From Uranotaenia lowii (taxonomy: Eukaryota; Arthropoda; Insecta; Diptera; Culicidae), in contig NC_073691.1 in assembly GCF_029784155.1 (NCBI RefSeq), forward strand, positions 136,210,394 through 136,274,393: 64,000 nucleotides of DNA. The letters are read 5' to 3'. The notes under the pieces are model-generated. The model was not told where the DNA came from. It searched no databases and worked only from the letters and a program-made list of their open reading frames with translations. A program made the position numbers and the translations under genes. Shown here piece by piece: positions 44,148-55,555 of the stretch (position 1 is its first letter; every line of letters begins with the position of its first letter).

Positions 44148-45083
44148 GCTTTATCTCTTTTGTTTCTCAACTGATTTTCACAAAATCTTAAGATCATGTA
44201 ATGTAACTCAAATATGTTTCTCAGACAATATTCTACAACACTTAAGTTTCCCGTTATTCAAACTCTAAGAAAAAAATCCGAAAAACATGCTTCGAAAAGA
44301 AGGCTATAGATCAGCTTCGAAATGCTCAAAATAAATTTCACTAAGAAAACTGAAATAACAAACTATACGTTGTACATAAGGATATATGTTTTCTGGATTT
44401 ACTTCAATTTTTATATTTATTATATTTTTGTAAAGTATCGCAGCGCTTATGTAACTTTGTACACCACTAGAATCAGTATGAAATTGGCTTTTTGGTGAGT
44501 ATAAATATATTGCGGAAATCTTGTTTTAATATACTCAAAATCCAGTGCAAAGCTCAATTAGAGAGCGAGAAAATCTGAAAAATTGCAAATTAAAAAGAAG
44601 TTTGGAAAACAGCTACTTTTGAAAATTCTGTGTTTCGAATTTTGAACCGCTAAAAATGCGAAAATGTGCCAAATTACGCCAACGTTCGAATCCTCTTTTC
44701 AAAATTTATCTGGTGTAACTTAAACAATGGTTCAATAATGGTTAATTGATTGAAGAGTACGGGTTTCACACCACTTTTTTTTTACATTTTTCGTGGTCTT
44801 GATCTAAAAAAAATCCAAAAAATATATCCTTTTGTGCAAGGTATAGCTTCTTACTTCAGCTTTCTTAGGCACTAAGTGAAATTTATTTTTTTTTTTTGAG
44901 CATTCCATAGCTGATCTATAGATTTTTTTCGAAGCATATTTTTCGGTTTTTTTTTCTGACACTTCAAATAACGGAAAACAGAAGCGTTCTAGCTGAATAT
45001 TGTCTGAGAAACATATTTGAGTTACATTATGAGGCCTTAAAAATTGTATAAATCGGTTGATAAACAAGAGAGAAATATTGGTT
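44148..45083. mobile_element. Foldback element with about 250-bp arms
   Basis: 44150-44395 and 44815-45080 are inverted copies: 'taatgtaactcaaatatgtt', 'tctcagacaatattc', 'atgcttcgaaaa' and 'tatagatcagct' occur in order in one and reversed in the other. The spacer is about 420 bp. Exact ends and target duplication were not found. No coding frame. Confidence 0.7.
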
Positions 45084-45099
45084 TTAGTCAGAAGTGGCA

Positions 45100-45529
45100 A
45101 ATTGACACCCCAGGGACTGTAACGAAGGATTGTTCGATCTACTGGAAAAGATCAGTTCCCAAGAGCGATGCAGCTGAATCGTTCAAGGATCGATCCACCT
45201 AAAAAAATCGAAACAAAAAGATCGATCTCTGCTAAATCAATCCATAAATTTTTGTGAGGGGTGCTGCCTGAGGGGTGCTGCTGAAGTAAATAATACATTT
45301 GAATATCAAATGAATAAGCAACAGAAATATATGTTTTCAAATTCATCATCAGAATGTTCAACTTTTCACGGCATTGTGTGTCATGTGTTTCTGAGTATAT
45401 TAAAGGTTTCTGACATATCAAAAACAGAATAAATATATGCATTTCTCCATACGATATTTTTCAAGTTCAAAAAAAGAAGCGCGTTTGATGGGAATAAGTA
45501 TTAAAATTTTGACTTATTGAAATAGATTC
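45100..45529. other. AT-rich DNA, nothing recognised
   Basis: A 96-codon minus frame (45152-45442) has no recognisable domain. No repeats. Confidence 0.4.
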
Positions 45530-46594
45530 CCAAGCAACCGAAAGTCTCATATCTACTTAAATTCGTGCCTCCAAAGTTCGAATTTCGCTGAACAAAGGTT
45601 CCAAAAGGATTTGGTCCGAATTTTCTCGAATGTGAGCATGGAAGTTACAAAAGGTTCCTCAAATAGCCTTCTATGGACTTGAAGTTCCAAGAAGTTCCTC
45701 AAATAGCCTTTTTTGTGACATGTGAATTGCATCCACACAGTATTAAAGTTACAAATTAGGTCTCAAATAGTTTTCTGTGAACTTCAAGTTCCAAGAAGTT
45801 CCTCAAATAGCCTTCTATGAACTTCAAGTTCCAAGAAGTTCCTCAAATAGCCTTCTGTGAACTTCAAGTTCCAAGAAGTTCCTCAAATAGCCTTCTGTGA
45901 ACTTGAAGTTCCAAGAAGTTTCTCAAAAAGCGTTGTTTGTGACATGTCAATCGCATCAACACAGTATAAAAGTTACAAATTAGGCCTCAAATAGCCTTCT
46001 CTGAACTTCAAGTTCCAAGAAGCTCCTCAAATAGCCTTTTTTGTGACATGTCAATCGCATCATTCAGAATAAAAGTTTCAAATTTAGTCTCAAATAGCCT
46101 TTTATGGACCCGGAGTTCCAAAAAGTTCCTCAAATAGCCTTTGTTGAGACATGTCCGCCATTTCTTGAATAAGAAATGTGAACGAACATCACAAAAGGGC
46201 ATCTAATAAATAAATCATTTTTTGGAGCTTGGAAATTGTTGAAATGTATAATTTATATTGAAACTTCAACTCAGAACAACTAAAAGCTAATTCGCAAATG
46301 ATTGTTTTCGAAAAGAGTAAATATTTTGACTTTATAAAATTTCGTCAAACTGTATTTACTTACCACGAATTTATCACACATTGAAAGTCAGTTGAAGCAA
46401 TTCATTAATTAAATATCAAGATAAACTCAAGAAGAAAAACTTGTGGGCTGAATAGAAGGCCGTTCAAATTTGTAATGGAACTTCAAAGTTTCAATAAGAA
46501 CTTAAATTTTGGGCTGAATAAAAGGAACTTCAGCACATTGATTATGCTGATTAAGCTGTGTTCGACCTTTTTAACGAGACTTTTGGTTGCTTGG
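45530..46594. mobile_element. MITE (CCAAGCAACC termini) filled by a minisatellite
   Basis: The left end CCAAGCAACCGAAAGTCTC and the right end, reverse-complemented, CCAAGCAACCAAAAGTCTC form terminal inverted repeats. Between them lies an array built on a 40-bp unit ('gttccaagaagttcctcaaa' plus 'tagccttctgtgaacttcaa'), best preserved at 45770-45935 and decayed across 45550-46190. Interspersed blocks with 'gacatgtcaatcgcatc' mark a higher-order unit. Target duplication is unclear. Confidence 0.7.
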
Positions 46595-46671
46595 ATTACG
46601 ATAAGAATCTCAATGAAAAAGGATTTCATTTGAAGAGATTCAATACTTATTATTAATGAGGTACACTAAAT

Positions 46672-47150
46672 TTATATATTTCCAGAATAACTAAATAACA
46701 AAAAAAAACTAAACGAAACTACAAGGCTACAAAATACACTAAATAAAATTAAAAAAACTGGCAATTGATCTTTAAATAGTTGTACTACTTTGACTTTGAA
46801 CATGGAACGGTTGTTGATAGTCTTTATTTCAATAGGTAGGGTGTTGTATTTAGTTGGACCAATAAATGAAATTCTTTTTTGCCCTAATGACGTCATGGAT
46901 CGACTTCGTTGCAGGTAATCAGACTGACGAGTAGGTATTATTAGTTCGCATGCCCGTGGTAAAATGAAGGTTTTGGTTATTGGTAGTTGAGTGTATATTA
47001 TCATGAACATATATAATAGTATGCAAATTACAAAGTTCGTTCATTGGAAAAATATTATGCGTTCTCATTGAGTACAGCTGATGAGTGGGAAAAAGCAAGG
47101 GTAGTCTGAAACTTAACTGATTAAAAAAATTCAACCTTTTCAAGTTAGTT
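46672..47150 (-). pseudogene. C-terminal relic of a CR1/Jockey-group non-LTR RT
   Basis: The minus frame 46672-47010 reads TFILPRACELIIPTRQSDYL then SLGQKRISFIGPTKYNTLP, the 'R.....G....IGP..WN.LP' wording of the tail after RT in CR1/Jockey-type proteins. A frame change near 46950-47010 leads upstream into SFRLPLLFPTHQLYSMR. There is no palm domain. It is a short 5'-truncated copy. Confidence 0.65.
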
Positions 47151-47159
47151 CACCTGATG

Positions 47160-47800
47160 AAATGCTAATTTTTTAAAAGGCTACAGCCACGATTTTTTAA
47201 AACCATCAATTCAGTCACAGGTCATGGTACAAAGGTACATAACGTGTTCAATTCTTCAAGCATCCAAATTTTTCAAGTATCATTTTCATTGATAGTAGAG
47301 GCAGTAGTAAAAATGAATTTTCAAGGTTTCGAATAGAAAATTAAAACTTGAGTTGCGTAAAATGCTATAGATGCCTAATTGAAGGCTTCAAAGTTCAGTT
47401 TTCCTCAAGAGTATAGAGGTAACGCTATTTATAAAGTCAGTTTCGGTTATATAAATAGCTTTGATGAAAAGCAGTCTTTCGGTGTCAAAATTTTGCCCGA
47501 AACTGAAACTCAAAATCTCCGGAGTAAATAGAAAAAAAATCTTCAAAATGTCGAAAGATCGGATCGAAAATAATCCATCATAGAGTGTCCTGGAGTCATA
47601 GAATCTATAACTCTATTCACCATACACTATCGAAGAACTGTTAAATTTTCTTAAAAAATCATGTTAGTTTAACGAATTTTAAATTTTGTATTTGATTAGT
47701 AAATTTCCAAAGGCGAACCAACCTGCGCCTCTTAGATAAAAACAAAAAAAAATCTTCTTAGTAAAAAAAAGGATCTCCGTCTTTGAGCCGATGTTCTTAA
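47160..47800. other. AT-rich DNA, nothing recognised
   Basis: No gene or terminal repeat. Confidence 0.4.
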
Positions 47801-47806
47801 GATCTA

Positions 47807-48140
47807 CACGCAGCGAAAAAGTTTTTTAGGACAAAGGATTTTTCCTTTGTTTAGTCGCCAAACAAAGGAAAATTACATTGATCCTGGGACAAATAAAAAA
47901 TCATTTGTTTCTAATCTGTTTTCCTTTAGTTCAAAGAATTTTTCACTTTTGAAATTAAAACCAATTCTTTGATTCAAAGTATTTTTTTGTTCAAAGAATA
48001 AATTCTTTGTTTCAAAAATTTTTCTTTACAAGCAAACTCAAATAATTTGTATCAAATAAAAAAGAGTTTGTTTAATTAGAATATTTTTTTTGAAACAAAA
48101 TCACTTTTTTTTGGTTCAAACACCAAGATTTCTCTGAGTG
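47807..48140. mobile_element. Element F: 334-bp CAC...GTG MITE with CAAAGAATT tiles
   Basis: The termini are CACGCAGCGAAA and, reverse-complemented, CACTCAGAGAAA. TA is duplicated (47805-47806, 48141-48142). The body is almost only versions of 'caaagaattt' and 'aacaaaggaaa' in both orientations. It has no gene-like centre and looks like a core-deleted member of the A-D type. Confidence 0.75.
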
Positions 48141-48217
48141 TAGATATCAATTCTCGATTATGACTAAAATAACTAATAAATGTTCCCTTCAAATATTGAG
48201 CTAGATTCTTTGCAGTT

Positions 48218-49040
48218 TTGTGCAGGACTCCACTGAAAATAATAAAAAAAATTATACTCAAAAACCGACACTGCTCAACTTCACGTCTTGATGGAGTTTT
48301 AATGACTCAAAAACAGATAAACACTATCAAACAGATGGTTCAGTTGGTGGGCCAACGAACTCATTGGAGCAACAATCCAAGTGATATTTTATTTCAAATT
48401 ATTGTCCTGATCCTGAACTCCGAGAACGTCTCACGGTCAAGGACCATTAAATTTCTCCTCTTATGCAAATACCCCGAATTAAATCTTGCTAAATTGCATA
48501 TCACAGAGCACGTATGCAAGCCAAAACGAAACCAAACCGAACCGAAAACCAAAAAAAAAAGTATACCTACTACGGCACATAAACTGCAAGAAATAATTAA
48601 ACTACGTTAACCAAATCAATCAAGTGGTGACGACGATGACGAACATCCCGGAGTCGGGTTCAAGTTCCGTGTTGCGCTGTCTTCGTACCCACTTTGAGGT
48701 CCATTGCTACATGCCTTCGTGCGCCACAGATTGGCCAGGGCTGGCTGCTCCGGACAAAAAACCAGTTATGGATCGGCTACACACTGTGGCCGCGCGATGT
48801 GGAATCCGAGTTACCGAGCTACCGCTTAAATTGTATGTATATTACTTCCTATATGTTGTATACATAGCGATGACCGAAAATGGAAGAATTATGAAGGAAA
48901 ATTTATTTCCTTTTTATCAACCGCTGCGCTGCTGTTCATTGCTTCGCGGGTGTTGGGGAAATTGGGGAAAGATCTCATCATGGGGGCACCACAGACTCGA
49001 AGTTGAGAGAAATAGCGATCGGCCTACGCCAGATCAGTGA
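48218..49040 (+). other. Two unrecognised open frames in mixed-composition DNA
   Basis: 48218-48610 (130 codons; QINTIKQMVQLVGQRTHWSN inside) and 48624-49040 (138 codons; SSSVLRCLRTHFEVHCYMPS inside) lie 13 bp apart in different frames. 48640-48840 and 48940-49150 are GC-richer than the flanks. I recognise no domain. They may be pieces of one decayed gene or of a retroelement. Splice motifs were not convincing. Confidence 0.25.
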
Positions 49041-49159
49041 GAGATTGCCATCGGATAATAGAGTAACCAAGGAGGGACCTTCCGCCTTCCAATCTCCGAG
49101 TGAGGGCCAACGGGCTTGCCAGAGGTCGTTGACCTCCGATTGGTTCGTGATGGAAATCA

Positions 49160-49740
49160 AAGTTGAAAAATATCTATGTGACTTTGGCTTTTGCTAACAT
49201 CGAATGGGCAGTGACGGTTGCTTATTGGTCAGTCCAGTGTAGTGCCTTCACAAGCAGAGCTTTCCAAGTGCAAGCTCCATATATCCATATGGAAACTGGT
49301 TACCCTCTACGGATCGAGTCTTGTACACATTTCAACAGGGCGGCCACAAGTCAGATCCCCAAACATCACCGACAAACTGAGGGGCTGCTTTCGAGTGCTC
49401 TCTTCTACATGCCGCCCAACAACAATATGTCAGAAATTTCAGAACCGTGCCGAACCCTCACGAGAAATGTTTATAATTATTGGTTTTTGGGGGTAATTAC
49501 TTTCGGAAAGTTTAATGATTAAAAAATATTCTCAAGCAATGAACATTTTGCAATTGAATAAGGAATCTTTTTTTTTCTGTGCATTGTATTGTTTATAAAT
49601 TCCAACTCGTTATTTTGATAAATCAGAAAGATACCATGGTTTATTTCTAGAGTTTGTTTTGATTAGGTCTTATGAACCAATATAAACAAAACTGTGCAAT
49701 TTGGTTTTTGCGTCATTTTGCGTTGCCGTGTATTTGCCGG
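49160..49740. other. Mixed DNA without recognised gene
   Basis: Overlapping short frames with no domain. 49200-49460 is GC-richer. Confidence 0.35.
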
Positions 49741-49969
49741 GATGCAAAAGGTCGCTAAAAACAATTCGTCAGGTTGGTTTTTACGACGTAATGCTTCGTC
49801 GCGAAATTTTCTTTGTCAAGTTATGAAAATTCGTGTAAATTTCAACGAAAACTGTGTCTGGGAGTGATCTTAGCTGTCCTGATAAAATAAATAGCTCTAA
49901 ATTTGTGTTGGATGAGTACCATCAGCTTCTCTTTCCACTGTGTAAATAGTGAGTATTATTTTTTTCATT

Positions 49970-50146
49970 ACAGAGGCCAACGAAATAAACAAAACAGATG
50001 TGCGATGCTTTTGAACACTTCTTTAACGGCCAGTAGCGCCAATGGTAGTGGTCGAAAATGTCCTGGTGGACTCCCAATGTCAAGTCCCACAGTGCAACAA
50101 TTACAAATGCCATCGCTCAATGATTTCCGCGTACTAATTGGATAGG
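49970..50146 (+). other. Candidate host exon, unrecognised
   Basis: A T-rich tract ending CATTACAG (about 49964-49971) precedes a segment whose frame reads LLNTSLTASSANGSGRKCPG and then MSSPTVQQLQMPSLNDF. The composition (Ser/Asn/Gln) and the acceptor-like border resemble an exon of a regulatory protein. The frame stops soon after (50143-50145). No partner exon was found. Confidence 0.25.
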
Positions 50147-51295
50147 ATTACCATTCAAAACTTTCTTCAAACATCTCCGAAAAAATAACTGAGGATTTGA
50201 ACCAATCAAATCAGTTTTTGTAACCAGAATTAGCAAATGATTAAAAAGACTTTTGCGCCAGAAGAGAAATGCAGTATGTCGTAAGTACATCTTCATTGAT
50301 AAAAACTGATTTAATGCAAGTTTCAAGTACATCATCATGTTCTGGGTTCAGTTTTACATTAAATTTCAAATTTGCAGACGAATTTGATCAATAAAAACAA
50401 AGTAAGAATTTAAAAGGTGCTTCGGAACTTCAACATCGATTTTCTTAAAACATGCCAGGTGGTTCATACGACTTAATCAAAACAAACTCTAGATTTAACA
50501 TGTATAAGTATGTATAAGTTACAGTTACAGTTATAACTTGAAAACCTATTAATATAAATTTTTTAGTTACAATTATTAACAAAATTCATGTCTCTGAGAA
50601 ACGAAAATCGTTTTGAGACGTGACTTATCAATTGAATCAATGTGAATGGAGATAAAATGCTGTTTTTGAAAGATTTACGTTCTTTAAAAAACGAACACAA
50701 ACACATATAGGATCTCAATGAAACTTGATGTTACCTCGAAGAGATTCCTATTTCTTAACTCTAAGAGCACCTGCAACGGTTCAGGCGTAAATATTGGTTT
50801 TAAGTATACCAGTTTAAGCACAATTTGAAATTTTAGAATCGGCTAAAACACCCACTCCCCACCGGTGTAGGAGCAAATTTAAAACGGAAACACTTTCATT
50901 GCAGACACTCAATAATTGAGAAGAAAAAACTCATTTTATTAGAAAAATTGCATAAATTTTGAGTTTCACGGTAAATTGTCTTAAAATTAATTCTACGAAT
51001 ATTCTTTTTGACAGAACAATGATTTCAACTATTCTACCAGGATTTCATTAATTTAAAAGCAAAAATGACTACACAACGAGGAAAAAAAGGTCAATTGAAA
51101 CAATTCTTCAATTAATTCAATCAAATTGCTTTGAATCAAAGGAATAAGGTTTTATTAAAATGAAATGAAAAGCAATATTTTTTTCAAGTTATTGCTGACA
51201 TTGATAAAGGAACTGAGAAATGTTTATCCCAAAGTCAAAGGAAATTTTCCTTTGATTTGTCGACATTTTTGTTTGACAAAAACTTGTTTCACTTT
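50147..51295. other. AT-rich DNA with a possible 109-bp MITE
   Basis: 50766-50874 has loosely inverted ends (GAGCACCTGCAACGGT and GCTCCTACACCGGTG). The rest shows no gene. Confidence 0.35.
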
Positions 51296-51795
51296 GGGGC
51301 CGTTCACATACCACGTGGACAACTTAGGGGTAGGAGGGGGGGGTATGGAAATGTCCACGGAGAGGGGGGTAGGGGTTTGGGTCATGCCCACGTGGACAAA
51401 TTTACTTTCAAAATATTTTCTAAAGGTGAATTAATATTCAGATGTTTAAATAAAAATCTTGAAATGGCATACCTTTCCAGTTTAAGTTTAAACAAAAAGT
51501 AGCTAGGTACTTAAAAGCAAGTGAGAAATATGATAACTAACAAGTTTAAATTTTTATTATATCAGTAAATTCTTATTCGGTTCAACAAAATCAGCCATTT
51601 TTATAACAAAAAGGCAAAAAGTGGTGTTTTTAACTGTCAAATTATAGGTATTTAAAATAAAAACTTTTCCAAATCTGTCCACGTGGACATCCGGGGAGGG
51701 GGGTAGGGGGTTGCCAAATGTCCACGCTTGTCCACGGAGGGAGAGGAGGGGGTCAAAAATTTATTTTTTTGTCCACGTGATATCTGAACGGCCCC
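51296..51795. mobile_element. 500-bp MITE, GGGGCCGTTCA termini
   Basis: The left end GGGGCCGTTCACATACCACG and the right end, reverse-complemented, GGGGCCGTTCAGATATCACG are followed in both by TGGACAA. TTT on both sides may be a 3-bp duplication. CACGTGGACA motifs repeat inside each arm, next to G-runs. No coding frame. Confidence 0.8.
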
Positions 51796-52278
51796 TTTGT
51801 AAATTTATGTATGGATACAGAAAAATATGCTGATATTGACGAAAACTCCGAACAATATCCGAATCAATATCTCAAATAAAACAAAAATCATAGAACAAAC
51901 AATAAACATTTATTTTACCTCATCGAAAAATGATTGAAATTTTTTTTACGTTTATTTTTTTCAAATTTTAGAACGCTGACTGGATTTACAATTCGTCGAG
52001 CCCAAATGAAAAGCTTTTTATTTAATTATATTAAATCGAGAATAATGTGATATCTATTACTTATACTTGATATGGTTTTTATCAGCATCTTTTCTCAATT
52101 TATGTAACGTATAGGCTGGTTGAAGCGAAAAAAACATTCAAATAATATCTCAAAAAGAAACAATTATCACACCCAATGTTACCCAAACATGTGTGAAAGA
52201 AATCATTGTTGGCTAAAATTTTCTCACCGTGAACTAAATCGGTCTGTCGTATATTTAGAAATCCTGTTCCAAATTTGA

Positions 52279-53290
52279 ATGAATTTGGAACAAAGGCGTA
52301 TAACTGTTGGGAATTTTGAAATCGATAACTGTGCTAAAACAGCAATTTACGCCACCGGTGCTGGACGGACTACGACGGACAATTCAACTAAAATAGAGGT
52401 GAACCAACGCGAGTCGAGAGAACTAATTCTCTCCAAACACCTGGAATTGACCTGTTGCACCGGCTGTTGGGAAAAATGTGTCTCCAGAGTGTTGAAGAGG
52501 TTCCAGAAGCGGTTGAAGTTGGACCACGGCAAAGGAGCTGGAAGGAAACCGGGACCGGAGAACAAATCGACGGAAGGAAAAGTGAAGCGGATGATTAAAG
52601 CAAATCCCAACGTCTTAAGCCGTGATTTGGCAAAAAAGATCGGCATGTCACAGAGCTACATCCAGAATGCAAAGAAGAGAGGTGGACTACATAAATACAA
52701 GTACAGAACAGAACTTTCCAAACCGCCATGAGCGGTAACAATCGACGGCTAAAACTCGGGCACGGAAGCTCTACGAGAAGATGCTGACAAAATATGGCTG
52801 ATGTGTGATGGACGACGAAACGTATATAAAAGTCAATTTTAAGCAAGTTCCAGGGTTGGAGTTTTTCACCCGCAAAAGCAAGTTCGATGTGAACAACAAA
52901 TTTAAGAAAATGAAGGAAATGTCGAAATTCGCCTCGAATTATCTCGTTTGGCAGGTCATTTTCACTTGCGGACTGAGGAGTGAGCCTATCGTGACAAAGG
53001 GCACAGTAAATGGCGAGATTTACAAATCTTAGAGCCTCTAGAAGCGCCTTTTGCCGTTCTTGCAGCAGCACGACGAAGCTCCGCTATTTTGGCCAGATTT
53101 GTCATCATGCCACTATTCTAATAATGTCCTGGAGTGGTATGAGGCCAATCCTGTCAATATTTTGTTCCAAAGGACATGAACCCGCCAAACTGTCCGGAGC
53201 TGCGCCCGATGGAGCAGTACTGGGCAATAATGAAGCGGGAACTTCGGAAGAGCAAGGAAACCAGTCAAAGACGAGAAGGGCATGTTAATT
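52279..53290 (+). pseudogene. mariner (DD37E-type) transposase pseudogene
   Basis: N-terminal part 52279-52731: HTH text VLSRDLAKKIGMSQSYIQNA after a basic GRKPGPENK linker. A shifted part from 52808 opens with MDDETYIKVNFKQVPG (first catalytic Asp) and continues YLVWQVIFTCGLRSEPIVTK. A further shift gives FLQQHDEAPLFWPDLSSCHYS (second Asp), then NPPNCPELRPMEQYWAIMK (catalytic Glu). The gap between second Asp and Glu is about 37, depending on how one frameshift is resolved. Several shifts and stops make it inactive. Terminal inverted repeats were not found. It would have cut and pasted DNA at TA sites. Confidence 0.85.
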
Positions 53291-53499
53291 AAATGGAAAA
53301 ACTTCCAAAAAAAAAAATTGGATTCCAATAAATTGGAATAAATTGCTTGAAAGCTTGCATGCAACAAAATTGTAAACTATATCATTGCACAAAATCTGTA
53401 ACTCAAGTAATTTTATATCGAAAAAATCAATGAAATCAAGGTGATAAAACTCCAACCTTTCACAATTTGTTTTTTTTTTGCTCTAGTAATCTCTCGGGT

Positions 53500-53620
53500 A
53501 TTTTTTTTAATTTCCATAAAATAAATCAAACTTTTGTGTTTTTTTGAAAATTTGGAAGAGGAGGGTGGGGGGTGTTGGTGACAAAAGAAGAAATTGATAT
53601 TTGTTTCGAGCAGGGGTGAG
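53500..53620. mobile_element. Truncated relative of the TTA-flanked MITE
   Basis: 'gacaaaagaagaaattgatatttgttt' type text (about 53580-53612) is the inverse of the left arm of 14924-15306, preceded by a G-rich run. Only one end is present. Confidence 0.55.
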
Positions 53621-53888
53621 TGTTCCCACTTTGGACCTAGAGCCTTCGTTAGTCCTAAAATGCCGAAAATTGTAATTAATTCATTTTGCTATCATATGAC
53701 AAAGATACTCTACGCACACTGTGAACTCTAATTCTTCCTGGATCCAATCATACCGATTTTTGTCATAAAATATCTTTCTGATAAAATTTTCAACGTTTTT
53801 AAAAATGTACCTCTTAATCAGTGGTAAATCGGACAGCTCAACGGACATATAGTCGTTGTCACTGGCCCATGTATCGGGAGCAGAAGCT

Positions 53889-53940
53889 CTAAAGAAGAAA
53901 AAGGAAAAAGAAGAAGAAGAAGATGAAGAAGAAGAAGATA
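53889..53940 (+). repeat. (GAA)n microsatellite
   Basis: Imperfect GAA/GAAGAT run. Confidence 0.8.
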
Positions 53941-54063
53941 ACTGCTCAATAGGTGAGGCGTGTTTTGAGAAATTAGAGTGAATAGGAAAAAATCACGTTT
54001 TTTACTGTCTGAGCCAAAAATTAAAGGGAACTTTTATTACTGTGAAGATTATGAACCATACTA

Positions 54064-55555
54064 CACACAAAAAAAAAGCATAGTAAAATTACTAAATCCG
54101 TGGTTTAAATGAACAACACACAACCATATTTTTGAGTCAATAATGTTTTGTTCTTGAAATTACTTCGCGCATAGTATTTTTACTATGTGTTTGTTCTTGC
54201 TGCGCATAGTAATTTCGACTACATTTTGTAGTAAAACTGTTATTGACAGAATGATTTCGTTTACTTCGTGCATAGTAAAAGTACAATTTTCCATTATTAA
54301 AGTAATATGCATTATTATCAAAATGTGTATCGTACCATGATAGAAATTATAAAAATAACATGGTATAATAATCTTTCAGCACGATAAAATCCCCATAAAT
54401 TATGATATTCATTTTATTAAATTTCAATTTTTATTTATTCATTTTTTTATCCACATTACTTCACTTTACGATTGTGTTATAGCACCACCGGTCGGGAAAC
54501 TTGGGCTGCAGCGAAGAGAACAGACTCGCTGATTTGGATGCACTTAGCGTCTGAAATGAAAATAAAAAAAAAACAGAAAAACAATTGATTGGTTAATTAT
54601 GAGAAATTAAGAAAAAACTTATCAGTTTGCTTATTCAATGACCAGTTGATTAGTTTGGAAAGAAAACACAATTCCACTCACCTGAAAAACTGCATGTCCT
54701 CCGGCCAATTGTTCCCGAAATATTAACTTGCTACACCATCGAGGGAGGTTCCCCGGTTGGGGAACTCGAGAATAGCATTAGCCGACACTAAAAGAAATTG
54801 AAAAAAAACAGTTAACCTTTCTTGCACACATTGGATTGGAAAAGTGTTAAATTTGCTTATCAAATGAGCAGCATTCGAAAGGAAAAAAAAACACAATCTA
54901 ACTTACCCGAAAAATGCATTTCCGACCATACTGATCAGCTATCCGGATCCGACAGCAATAATAGATTCTTGTGGATTTCCACCCTCACCCGGAGCGTTGT
55001 GATTATCTCCCACAGCTGATTGGCCACATCAGTGTTGTCGAATTTGCCCCAGGTGCACATTACAAATCGCCGGACAATTTCAAAACGGCCACTTTATTAA
55101 CGTACTTGCGGGGCAAAATTTGTTTTTTTCGCGTACCGAAATTTTAACCGACTGACGATATTTAACAAATTCAAGTGACTGTTAAAAATAATACATCTGA
55201 GCGTAACATTACTATGCACGTAGTATTTTATTAATATGAATGTATGATCAATGATGAAATTACCATGAGTATAGTATTCCCGACAACACGAAGGACGATA
55301 TGTCAAAATTATCATGCTCATAGTAAATGCAAGAACACGAATCGTGCACTATCGGAATATCATGCGCATGGTAATTTCAACACGGGAAAAATACGATGAG
55401 CTGTCAAATTACTCATAGTAAAAATACTATGTTGTAGTATTATCGCCAAGATTTTTGGTAGAAAATACTAAATCATGGTTAAAAATACTAAATACTGGAT
55501 ATAGTAAAATTATCATGACGCCGTATTTGAAAAACCTATGCAATTTTTTTCTGTG
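54064..55555. mobile_element. Element D: CACACA...TGTG element with gene-like interior
   Basis: The left end is CACACAAAAAAAAAGCATAG and the right end, reverse-complemented, is CACAGAAAAAAATTGCATAG. TA is duplicated (54062-54063, 55556-55557). Both arms (about 54070-54360 and 55190-55550) are tiled with GCATAGTAATTTTACTATG-like pieces, at least a dozen. The centre is a minus-strand three-exon-like unit with AATAAA (separate entry). No transposase. Confidence 0.8.
54430..55060 (-). other. Putative three-exon mini-gene inside element D
   Basis: On the minus strand an ATG at 55060 opens a 41-codon frame (MCTWGKFDNTDVANQLWEII...) ending at TGA 54935-54937. Exon 1 ends TTCGG|GTAAGT (54907). TTCAATTTCTTTTAG is the acceptor of exon 2 (54787-54682), which ends TTCAG|GTGAGT. 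TTTTCATTTCAG opens exon 3 at 54550, with a frame reading CIQISESVLFAAAQVS. Two AATAAA copies lie at 54430-54439, next to the left arm. All four splice motifs are near consensus, and both gaps are close to the small insect intron size. The product is not recognised. The first frame closes before the donor, so the encoded protein may be only 41 residues, or the unit may be a decayed capture. Confidence 0.4.

Noticed and set aside
45770..45935. 40-bp repeats as a CRISPR array
   Set aside because: Units abut without unique spacers, lie in a MITE and the DNA is eukaryotic.
49940..49971. Very short intron between GTGAGT (about 49949) and CATTACAG
   Set aside because: About 25-30 nt is too short for splicing.
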